Assembly: GCA_030407085.1 (NCBI GenBank)
Contig: CM059582.1
Coordinates: 26,797,001 to 26,861,000, forward strand
Origin: Trichopria drosophilae
Lineage: Eukaryota > Arthropoda > Insecta > Hymenoptera > Diapriidae
DNA length: 64,000 nucleotides
Direction of reading: 5' to 3'
The notes under the pieces were generated by a model. The model did not search any database. It was given only the letters and a program-made list of their open reading frames with translations, and was not told the DNA's origin. Position numbers and translations under genes: made by a program. Positions 54,101 through 61,791 of this stretch are shown one piece after another. Each line of letters begins with the position of its first letter. Positions within the stretch are counted from its first letter, which is position 1.

Positions 54101-56731
54101 GTTAATTTGTTCTTTTTGTAACGGAAGAGTGTAGATTTTTCTTGGAACAATAAAAAAATTTGCCCCGATCGATTTAATAACACAATTTCAATAGTAGGTA
54201 AAGTAGTATCGACGGTGTACAATTATGAAAATATTTTAATTTCCAAAGCGCTCTGCTATCTATCCTCGATAAGATTACGTTATAGACGCTGAATATCTGG
54301 GCGAAATGTGATCCATCGTAGTAATATAACATTTTCCAACATTCAGCTTCAAAGTTACTAATTTTCACATGTATTTCTTGTAACAATATAATCGAAAAAA
54401 ACTATTTTCTTTCAAAAATGGTATGTCATGCAGATAAATATTAACAACGATATAAAAAAATCGATACAGCAAGTTAGATTAGATTTTGAAATATTCTTGT
54501 GCCGAGGATGTATTGATGTCGGGGGCTAATAAATAGGGCCCGGAAAGTAGTGAAAAAGATGTATGGCATAGTGGCATGACGTCGTACTTCGATACCATTA
54601 TACATCATTGTTACTGGTATAAAACTGTATCAAAACCGGGTTCACTTAGAATGGTCAAGTTAGTTCCAATGAAAAACACTCACTTAATAGCAAAAAGAGA
54701 ATGCACAGGAAATAAATCTTTTTCTCATAATATGCGATTCAATTACTACTGTATTGTCAATTTCAGCAAAAATACGCATTATTTATAGTATATGCAACCA
54801 TTTTCTTTTTTGGAAATATCACAAAGCGAATGACCTAAAACCAACGTTATGTACATTGAAGGATGCCTAAACTCAAATAACGTAATACAAAATGATAAGA
54901 ATCGAATACCGACTATTGAAAAATCCACTATACCAGTTGAAACAGTAAAGTTTATACGGCAAAGAGAGCGGTAGCGTCTGCGTTCCGAATCTATTGTTCG
55001 CAGATTTTTGTGAAATACGTTCGGTTATAATTATTCTCGTCAACGTACGTCGACGTATCGCATATGACAATTATTTCGGTTCGTGTGTAATCCAATATTC
55101 TCGATTCCTCTCGTAGACCTGCCGAAAGGTAGCCCAAGTTTGCACCTCGATCTTATTTAGGTTGAGTGACGCATCTTGTCCCGTGCTCCTGCTACCCAGT
55201 GAGCGCGGTGGTCCATGTGTTTGGAATCGATTACGCATAGATTTCTTTTATAAATTCGGTTTAATTATTCGCGTCAACGTACGTCGACGTATCGCATATG
55301 ACAATTATTTCGGTTCGTGTGTAATCCAATATTCTCGATTCCTCTCGTAGACCTGCCGAAAGGTAGCCCAAGTTTGCACCTCGATCTTATTTAGGTTGAG
55401 TGACGCATCTTGTCCCGTGCTCCTGCTACCCAGTGAGCGCGGTGGTCCATGTGTTTGGAATCGATGACGCATAGATTTCTTTTATAAATTCGGTTTAATT
55501 ATTCGCGTCAACGTACGTCGACGTATCGCATATGACAATTATTTCGGTTCGTGTGTAATCCAATATTCTCGATTCCTCTCGTAGACCTGCCGAAAGGTAG
55601 CCCAAGTTTGCACCTCGATCTTATTTAGGTTGAGTGACGCATCTTGTCCCGTGCTCCTGCTACCCAGTGAGCGCGGTGGTCCATGTGTTTGGAATCGATG
55701 ACGCATAGATTTCTTTTATAAATTCGGTTTAATTATTCGCGTCAACGTACGTCGACGTATCGCATATGACAATTATTTCGGTTCGTGTGTTATCCAAAAT
55801 TCTCGATTCCTCTCGTAGACCTGCCGAAAGGTAGCCCAAGTTTGCACCTCGATCTTATTTAGGTTGAGTGACGCATCTTGTCCCGTGCTCCTGCTACCCA
55901 GTGAGCGCGGTGGTCCATGTGTTTGGAATCGATTACGCATAGATTTCTTTTATAAATTCGGTTTAATTATTCGCGTCAACGTACGTCGACATATCGCATA
56001 TGACAATTATTTCGGTTCGTGCGTAATCCAATATTCTCAATTCCTAACGTAGACCTGCCGAAAGGTAGAACAAGTTTGCACCGCGATCTTATTTAGGGTT
56101 GAGTGACGCATCTTCTCCCGTGCTCCTGCTATCCAGTGAGCGCGGTGGTCCATGTGTTCGGATTCGATTATTCGTTGATTTGTGTTAAATACGTTCGGGT
56201 ATATTTATTCGCGTCAACGAATATGCGGTTGATAGTTTTCGATTCTTCTCCTATGTGCTGCCAATTCCACGTACTTTGGTTTATAATAATGTCAATATTC
56301 ATGGATGCATATTATATTTGTCATGCGTTGGTCCTGCAATGTCATTTCTTTGTTATATTTAATCAGCAACTTAGTCCTAATTGCATAAAATTTATTCTAA
56401 TTTTGGAATGCGTTTTTTAAATCACAATAACATGTTTTCTTTCTAAAGTAGCCCGCCTCGGGCTCACTGGAATCCTATGTAATGTATATATATACATTTT
56501 TTTATGACATGCAGTAACGATCTTTACACATTTTTAGATGGATGCCTGATGTGTGTGGAAGTGCCTGCAGATCACACATTCGTACCCTGCGGCCATGTGT
56601 GTGCATGCGAGGTCTGCGCCAATAGAATTTTCGCAATGGCACGAGCGGCACGACCTCCTAGACCTCCAAGATGCCCACTTTGCAGAGAGCTTTGCACGCA
56701 CGATCCCATTAGGATCTTTCAATTAAATTGA
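40843..56731 (+). CDS. FLYWCH zinc finger - MULE transposase - RING finger protein, right-arm copy (spliced)
   Basis: Assembled from GT-AG sites and phase. Exons: 40843-40928, 47121-47333, 47417-47762, 47830-48027, 48119-48446, 48568-48687, 49049-49210, 49293-49379, 49459-49515, 49580-49633, 49739-49828, 49935-50003, 50583-50636, 51611-51679, 52463-52693, 56538-56731. Total is 2,358 bp, 785 residues, no internal stop. Domains: FLYWCH finger at about 12-70 (C33, C38, H59/H66); MULE core at about 180-390 with D190 (VDATF), D255 (MMDFE), C275/H278 (GCNVH) and E370 (NNVVES); acidic cassettes 485-644; Asn/Arg-rich 645-721; RING 724-770 (C724, C727, C739, H741, C745, C748, C767, C770). MULE enzymes cut and rejoin transposon DNA, and RING fingers usually recruit ubiquitin E2 enzymes. 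The combination suggests a DNA-binding, possibly nuclear, protein. Either a domesticated host gene or an intron-rich transposon gene is possible. The domains are confident; the exact exon set and choice of first exon are less so. Confidence 0.82.
41807..41942. mobile_element. 136-bp palindromic MITE-like insertion, right arm
   Basis: Mirror of 38674-38809. Confidence 0.7.
42033..42121 (+). CDS. Alternative first coding exon 1b (right arm)
   Basis: Second copy of the first exon. It starts with an ATG, encodes MRPDYLPLSETILDGRF and then HFNGNNRDRTI, and ends in the same phase at the same strong donor, GC|GTAAGT. The proximal exon 40843-40928 reads MPDDLPLSERVLDGRI then FYFNGKNRDRTI. Both supply the N-terminal half of the FLYWCH finger and join in frame to 47121. 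Its mirror copy is 38495-38583 on the minus strand. Confidence 0.7.
43075..43210. mobile_element. 136-bp palindromic MITE-like insertion, right arm second copy
   Basis: Mirror of 37406-37541. Confidence 0.7.
43301..43389 (+). CDS. Alternative first coding exon 1c (right arm)
   Basis: Third copy, exactly 1,268 bp downstream of 42033-42121 and identical to it where compared. It is the copy closest to the FLYWCH exon (3.7 kb). Its mirror copy is 37227-37315 on the minus strand. Use as an alternative promoter or start is inference; it may be a passive by-product of the tandem duplication. Confidence 0.68.
44214..47120. other. Right-arm intron 1 sequence, no gene
   Basis: Mirror of 33496-36402, with the degenerate TTCCG-type tract at about 45700-45830. 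Nothing else recognised. Confidence 0.6.
47121..47333 (+). CDS. FLYWCH exon (exon 2), right arm
   Basis: Acceptor TATATTGTAG, donor TT|GTATGT. It encodes A-YYRCRSYDCGTCSASAKRI onward, then an HDAACEPH segment, then a helix-like NFKKALLDSLQSHWLDLRG stretch. The aromatic-R-C spacing and the later His pair match the second half of FLYWCH-type fingers that precede MULE cores in animals. The first base completes the codon left open by exon 1. Mirror: 33283-33495, minus strand. Confidence 0.85.
47417..48446 (+). CDS. MULE transposase core exons 3-5, right arm
   Basis: Three exons (47417-47762, 47830-48027, 48119-48446) with short introns of 67 and 91 bp. Exon 3 ends past LFVDATFQCIPRLTGVYQM (first Asp). 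Exon 4 holds VIMMDFERGMRNA (second Asp) and the NGCNVHYDR motif. Exon 5 holds RRTNNVVESYNSTLRR (candidate catalytic Glu) and PSPWAFI. Spacing is 64 residues between the Asp residues and 114 to the Glu, which is normal for Mutator-like enzymes, so the active site looks complete. Mirror: 32170-33199, minus strand. Confidence 0.88.
48568..49515 (+). CDS. Post-transposase exons 6-9, right arm
   Basis: Exons 48568-48687, 49049-49210, 49293-49379 and 49459-49515. Exon 6 is basic (DVRRLENNVRISRRPRYR), and exon 7 has a helical-looking KYMSGRITVDEFLTNVAN segment. From exon 8 onward the protein becomes acidic (DPDFEANLFG; SLFDSDEDEDN). All junctions from the end of exon 5 onward are phase 1. No known domain is recognised. 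Mirror: 31101-32048, minus strand. Confidence 0.72.
49580..51679 (+). CDS. Duplicated acidic exon cassette (exons 10-14), right arm
   Basis: First set: 49580-49633 (DPDFSDVDSMMSPDIRNN), 49739-49828 (DVVSVRDDVEDDLIEDVELP...) and 49935-50003 (DAPFNDVVEGPAHLVAVRDA...). Second set: 50583-50636 (DLDFSDVDSIMSPDIRNN), a decayed middle exon, and 51611-51679. All are phase 1-1, so losing or gaining an exon keeps the frame. Intron sequence is duplicated too; the offset is 1,003 bp at the start and about 1,661-1,676 bp after the transposon insertion. Mirror: 28939-31036, minus strand. Confidence 0.75.
50742..50831 (+). pseudogene. Duplicated middle exon with lost splice acceptor (right arm)
   Basis: Copy of exon 49739-49828 with the reading frame and donor (TATG|GTAATA) intact. 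The acceptor, however, has changed from CAAATAG to CAAATAT, so the AG is gone. Skipping keeps the phase, so the gene is not broken. The left-arm copy 29785-29874 has the same change. Confidence 0.7.
50876..51546. mobile_element. 671-bp element packed with CCAGTAC/GTACTGG motifs (right arm)
   Basis: Terminal inverted repeat CCCAGGTGGAAA...TTTCCACCTGGG. The sister duplicate lacks it (49867-49878 reads GCCCAGAAAAGC), so the empty site is known. The insertion sits between a two-base duplication, GA. Both halves are crowded with GTACTGG, CCAGTAC and GGTATTATGCCGGT-type palindromic units around a GT microsatellite. It has no coding capacity. The superfamily is not recognised. Confidence 0.78.
51120..51155. 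repeat. (GT)n microsatellite, right arm
   Basis: GT tract with a GC at each end. It is two bases longer overall than the left copy once neighbouring bases are counted. Confidence 0.9.
52463..52693 (+). CDS. Asn/Arg-rich exon 15, right arm (six-C version)
   Basis: Acceptor GCAATTTCAG, donor ACAG|GTAATT. It encodes GDGQRRRRRNRRKRRSGF, then an Asn-rich low-complexity stretch, then an Arg-rich tail (HLRNRRNRRIRRRRARNQG). The basic clusters could act in nuclear import or nucleic-acid binding (inference). With six Cs at 52621-52626 the exon is 231 bp and joins the RING exon in frame. Confidence 0.72.
52694..54980. other. Right-arm last-intron sequence, no gene
   Basis: Mirror of 25640-27925. A small phase 1-1 exon could hide here, but I found none I would defend. 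Confidence 0.55.
55020..56175 (+). repeat. 234-bp satellite-like tandem array, right arm
   Basis: Mirror of 24445-25600, in the last intron of the right-arm gene. Single units occur at about 50078-50275 and 51750-51945. Each unit holds CTCGTAG|ACCTGCCGAAAG|GTAG, which could be read as a 12-base phase 1-1 micro-exon (DLPK), but the donor is weak. Confidence 0.93.
56538..56731 (+). CDS. C-terminal RING finger exon, right arm
   Basis: I chose acceptor CACATTTTTAG because it gives the phase-1 start (G|AT = Asp) used by nearly all preceding exons and agrees with the donor of 52463-52693. An AG 21 bp upstream would put the exon out of phase. Motif: CLMC, then FVPCGHVCACEVCA, then CPLCRE, i.e. C-x2-C, C-x-H-x3-C-x2-C, C-x2-C, the C3HC4 pattern seen at the C-termini of IAP-like E3 ligases. 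The stop TGA lies inside the target-site duplication of the adjoining transposon. Confidence 0.85.
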
Positions 56732-57065
56732 TACAGGATGACCACTTTTTTTAGAAGAAACAATCCCCTGACTTTTCCCTGAGTTTTCCCTGATTTTCTA
56801 TGTTTCTTCCCTCACTAAGGCATGAAACAGTTTTTTTTTTCTAAATAATTGTAACATTATGTTCATTTATGTATTATATTATCTTTTTATTATATTATTG
56901 AAACTACGAATTTCAATAAATTTTATAATATTTTTTAAAATCAAGTACGAGTCTTTAATACTGTTTTTAAAATGATAGTTATAAATATAACTTAATTTGT
57001 TACATATTTCACACAAATCACAGTTTTTTACGTTTTTCACAGCACTTGAAGAATTAAATTAATGA

Positions 57066-58651
57066 TCAAAAACGCTTCCTAAAGCCTTTTTTCAGACTTT
57101 CGATTTTTTCATTGAGAAGGTCTTCAGATTCTTTAGAACTTTGTATCAGCTGGAACTTTTGGTGTTGCAATTCCTTTATTTCAATCGCAATTGCTTTTTT
57201 TTCGGCATGCATATTTTCTTTTTGTGTTAATTCCGTTTTTCTCTGATCCATGCTTTCTTGATAACGCGCACGAGTATATTTCTAACGGCATGAAGTAGTG
57301 ATTTCGAAATTACGACCTTTTCTACTCCTCCTGCATATTGGACCGCGTCATAAATTTGCCTGTGTGCAATAAGGGACTTTTCCTTTTGATTGTCAACCAA
57401 GCATTTGCGATTTACTGAAAAACCTCTCTTAAGATTGGCATTCCCGTAAGATAAAATCATTATTTTTTTTTAAAATGATTTTAGTTCTACATCTGTTTCG
57501 TTGCAATCTTTAATCGCAGACATCCAAAGATCGTCTAGTCTGTCCTTTTCCCTTGAGAAACATTTCATTTCATCTATGAATCGAGGTTTATTACATATTT
57601 CTTTAAATTGTTTATCAACTTTCTCTGCGGTGATCCCGGAAATTTGTTTTTTACTTACTACATTATTCAGCACTAAGCGAAGACGTGAATCGTGTTTATT
57701 TGGTACTACAGCGATCGTCGGATCTAAACAAGAAATCCCTTTTGTAAAACTATACGTTAGAGGAGAACGAACTTGTAGCTTTTCCACCATTTTTTTTTGC
57801 AATCCATTGCGGCAATCTCGTCGAAATTCTAGAATGTCTCGATCGTTGACTTTAACATTTTTTCGATTTTCTCGTAAAGCATCCCTAGTTGTATAGCCCA
57901 CGTCAACATTTTTGAATTCTTTGAGCTTCTTCGTATCGAAACATCAATTGAGTGAATATCTTTAGTTGCACTGAATGATTCAGATTTAACAAACCTATTC
58001 ATAAGAGACCGCATAAGGCGTTCCAATGTTTCGTAAAGGAAAGGAGCCATAGGTTTATCTGTTTGGAATTCCTGCAGAAAAGGTTCAACTTCAGCGGCGG
58101 CCGATTGAAAAAATGCAAGCTTACTTAAAAGCAAGGGATCTTTTAGTGTATCTTGAACAATTTTTAAACTCTTGCTATTTGGTTAGGATTGTTTATCCTC
58201 CACTAGCCCGTCGATATACTTTTTAACATTTGAAATGATTTTGGCAACCCTTTCTGCTACTTCAATGTTTTCAAGCCAGCGCACTGAACAGAACTTTAGT
58301 GGGAATAGTGTTGATCCAGAGTAATAAGAGTAATCACCTCTACGTGCTGGACTGTCCTTAAAAACAAAATACAAAGCGGTAAGAAAATCAGATATATCCC
58401 ACTTAGTCGCTTTTATGCCCCATTTACACTGTGAAGTCCACAGGAACCTATTTCTACAAGCTGTCGATCATTAGGATCTGTTGCTAAAGCGGAATTCAGA
58501 TCTCGGTGAAATTTTAAATTAACGTTTGGTCCATCCATTGAGACTTGAAGCAAGCACCTTTTAAGATCTATTTCTGAAAGGGCAGAAGTAAATGCTCGTA
58601 ACAGATCTGCAGCTGATGCATGATTTAGGAATGCCGATGTTAAATATCTTG
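57066..58651 (-). pseudogene. hAT-like transposase remnant, right arm
   Basis: Mirror of 21967-23553. The A-run near 57790 is 9 instead of 10, which here keeps the segment from the VGYTTRD phrase to the DVELKSF end in one 143-codon frame (57470-57901). It is still broken elsewhere. Confidence 0.65.
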
Positions 58652-59350
58652 TCTGTAAATATTGTGTAATTATTGCACTAATCCGTGGGTGATATGATTA
58701 CAAACGTATAAAAAGTTGTGTATCCTAAAGAAAACATCAAGTATCACAATTACTCCAGTTGTATATTTTAGGACAAATTCGATTCTTTCTATAATTTGTT
58801 ACATAAAAAAATGTAATGATATAGTCATTCTCTGCAAATAGAAAGAAATAATTTGTTATTATAAAAATGCCATAATGCATTTTTTTATAACAATAGTATA
58901 GAAAAAACATTTATAACTATTACATTTTAGTAAATTCATATTTTTACTACACTATAATTGACCGTAATCCGAGATTAAAAAATACATAATCCATTAAATA
59001 TCCTTCTTGTTTAAAAATTAATTTAATACTTTATAAGGACTTTATGGTATACCAACAAAGAATTGGATGAGCTTCTTTATTTTTGCAGGGAATCTTGTGT
59101 TCTATTCTGTTGACCGTAATAAATTAGAAAATAAATTCGATCTATGTCATCAATAAAATACTGTTATCTATTTTATAAAAAAGTTCAGCAAAAGTGACGG
59201 TAAGAGTATAGAATAATATATACTTTTGTACTTAATTTCAGGATAATTTATTAGAAACTATAATTCTAGGATCTTTACTAAACTATTTACACACATTTGA
59301 TAAGTATATACCATATTAAATATCATTCTTTTTCTGTTCCGTATGCATCC

Positions 59351-61327
59351 TTAAGGAGGTTCCTGCGCGAAAAGAGAACTACATATGGGCAAATCTGCGA
59401 AACCTTTAAATTTCGTGTCACTGTGTATTTTTGAGCATTTGTATTTTATTTTTCTGCGTTTCAACTGGTCAACATTGTTAAGTATACTCCAAATATATCG
59501 ACCAATATACGTAATGCATCATTGATGAGATAAAACTACGAAACTCATACCTTTGAAACTGAAAAATATGTCAAAAACGCCTAAAATAAAGTGTCCCTTC
59601 AGTAATTTTTATTCACGTTTGGTCCTGTAGCGATTTCAGCGTTTCTTTAATCTGTCTGGATTTTTTACACGTACTAATAGACAAAAAAAGAGAGAATTTG
59701 CACCCTTATAGAGCTATGTGCCCTTTTCAGAAAGGCTGAAAAGAGTGCCTTTAAAATGTGTCCCTCGTTTTTTTCAAAAAAACAATTTTAGTTCATTTTT
59801 CACCGATTGCACGTGCAGCATATCTTTAATCGTTACGAGTTAAAAGTAATAATTTTGTACACAGAAAAAGGAGGAAATCCAGACGTCATTTAAGAATGTG
59901 CTCACAAGAGAAGTAAAAAAAATATATGCTTCATGTTAAAAAGCATTTGCGTAACTGGTTAAAATAATGGCACACCATCAATTGAAAAAGAATATTGTTT
60001 GCAACATGTGTGATCGTTTGAAAAGCGCAAAATAGAGGTAACATCAAAACGCTAACATCTAATAATGTTTTTAACCCTTTGAATCACAATGGTAAATAAT
60101 GTTTTCTTTGATCTTTCATTATTAAAATTCCAGTTAACGCATTCATGTCAATTTTTTACGATTTTCTGTAAGTTTAGTGATAAAATAACATATATAAATG
60201 ACTAAGAAAACATTATTGTTTATTGTTTAGGTAGTATAAATAAAAAAATATGAAAAAATTCGGGTATTTTGGAAGAAATTCATTATTGGCAATGTTTTTC
60301 GTGATAATTGCTTAAAATTTGTAACTCGCGTCATATAATCACTTTTCCTTAGAACCGCACAGCTGGTCTGTTGATAAGGATACTTACAAACATAAAAAAA
60401 ACAAAAAACTCTAAAACAATAAAGAAAACGTCTAAACCTACCAGTAATAAAAAAACTATAATGTTAAAACTCGACCAGCCCGGAAATGTACTAAAATGTA
60501 ATTATGTAATAAATTTCTATCTAAAAACATGATATTTGTTGTATTTTATTCAACGTATATAATTCTCAAACCAACATGTATCTGAATGCATACCAATGCA
60601 AAAATTGTATCATTTCAGTACCTACTTTTTAATTATAAATTTTACATTCAAATTGATAATCGCATGTAGAAATTTCTCAAATGAAAGCACTTTCTTGATG
60701 TGCAGTTCAGTTAGTGTTTAGATTTTCGAAATTCAATATGGCGGCTTCAAAATAGCAGCTCCAAAATGGCGAACGTCTCCTCCAAATTTTAAGAGTTAAG
60801 ATCACTAACATAAAAATTATCAGATGATAATTTTCACTCTTCAGCGTTGCTTCAAAAATGAAGGACACTGCGTCATTTGTTACCTCTTAATGTATATGAC
60901 AACATATAAAAATTCCAATAATGTGCTTAGCACGTAAAACTTTTTTGATTTTATGACTCAAAATTCAAAGGTTTCGCGGATTTGCCCATATACATGCAAT
61001 CAGACGAGCGACGACTCGACGTTGACACGTGTCTGGCAAACGCGTCTCGACATGAGCGAGGCAACGAATTGATACAATATTTTAAAAATTAGTATTGCTT
61101 ATCTTTTCCAACTTTTTTTCGTATTATTTATATTCCCCTGCATCACATACTAGTTTTTCATGAAATTCTAGAGAAAATCGTTTCCGCAATCGAAAAAATA
61201 TAGACGTTTTCGACGGCCTTGGTATAAGGAACACGATCATTAGAAACTTTGAAGTTAAATGTGTCAAAATGTGATATTGCTTCTATACAAAATTTAGAGA
61301 AAATCGTTTTGAGAGGAACCTCCTTAA
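59351..61327. mobile_element. 1,977-bp TTAA-flanked non-autonomous element, right arm
   Basis: Mirror of 19291-21267 with the same length and ends. Confidence 0.72.
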
Positions 61328-61791
61328 ACTTTGATTACAAAATAAAATAAAAAGATTAGAACAAACATTTTTGCAAAATTGTATATTGAATATTACGCAT
61401 AAAATGGACTTACCTTAAACAATAATAAAACCACGATAATCATTCACATTTATATTTATGTAATTTCAATTCACTTTTTTACTTACTAAATTAAAATTTA
61501 ATAAAACTTTAAGAAACATCTGTCCAGAGCGAAGCCGCTGGAACATCTGCGGTATTTCGAGTTAAAAATATTTGTTAGTTAAAAAGTACTCGAGGTTCGT
61601 GATTGGTCGAAATGATTTCCGCCGATAAATAAACCGCCAATCCGCAAGTTGGAGGAGAGAGCTTGTTCTTATTCGCCAGAATATTTTCACTGACTATTTT
61701 TTAAATTCCCTGACATTTCCCCGATTCCCTGGCCAATTTTCGTTTTCCCTGACATTTCCCGGTTTTCCCGGTCTGTGGCCACCCTGTGATA

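Larger units (their letters stand above)
56734..61786 (-). mobile_element. hAT-like DNA transposon, right arm, degenerate
   Basis: Mirror of 18832-23885, one base shorter (T-run near 57790). Flanked by TGATA at 56729-56733 and 61787-61791; the first three bases of the left repeat are the host gene's stop codon. Confidence 0.75.

Noticed and set aside
54576..54788. 70-codon frames in the last intron (and mirror 25831-26043)
   Set aside because: Short, AT-rich, without motif; compatible with chance.
56103..56420. 105-codon frame beginning MTHLLPCSCYP and relatives at 50215 and 51876
   Set aside because: These are readings of the dispersed 234-bp unit and the intronic segment beside it. They recur wherever the repeat does and have no splice context.
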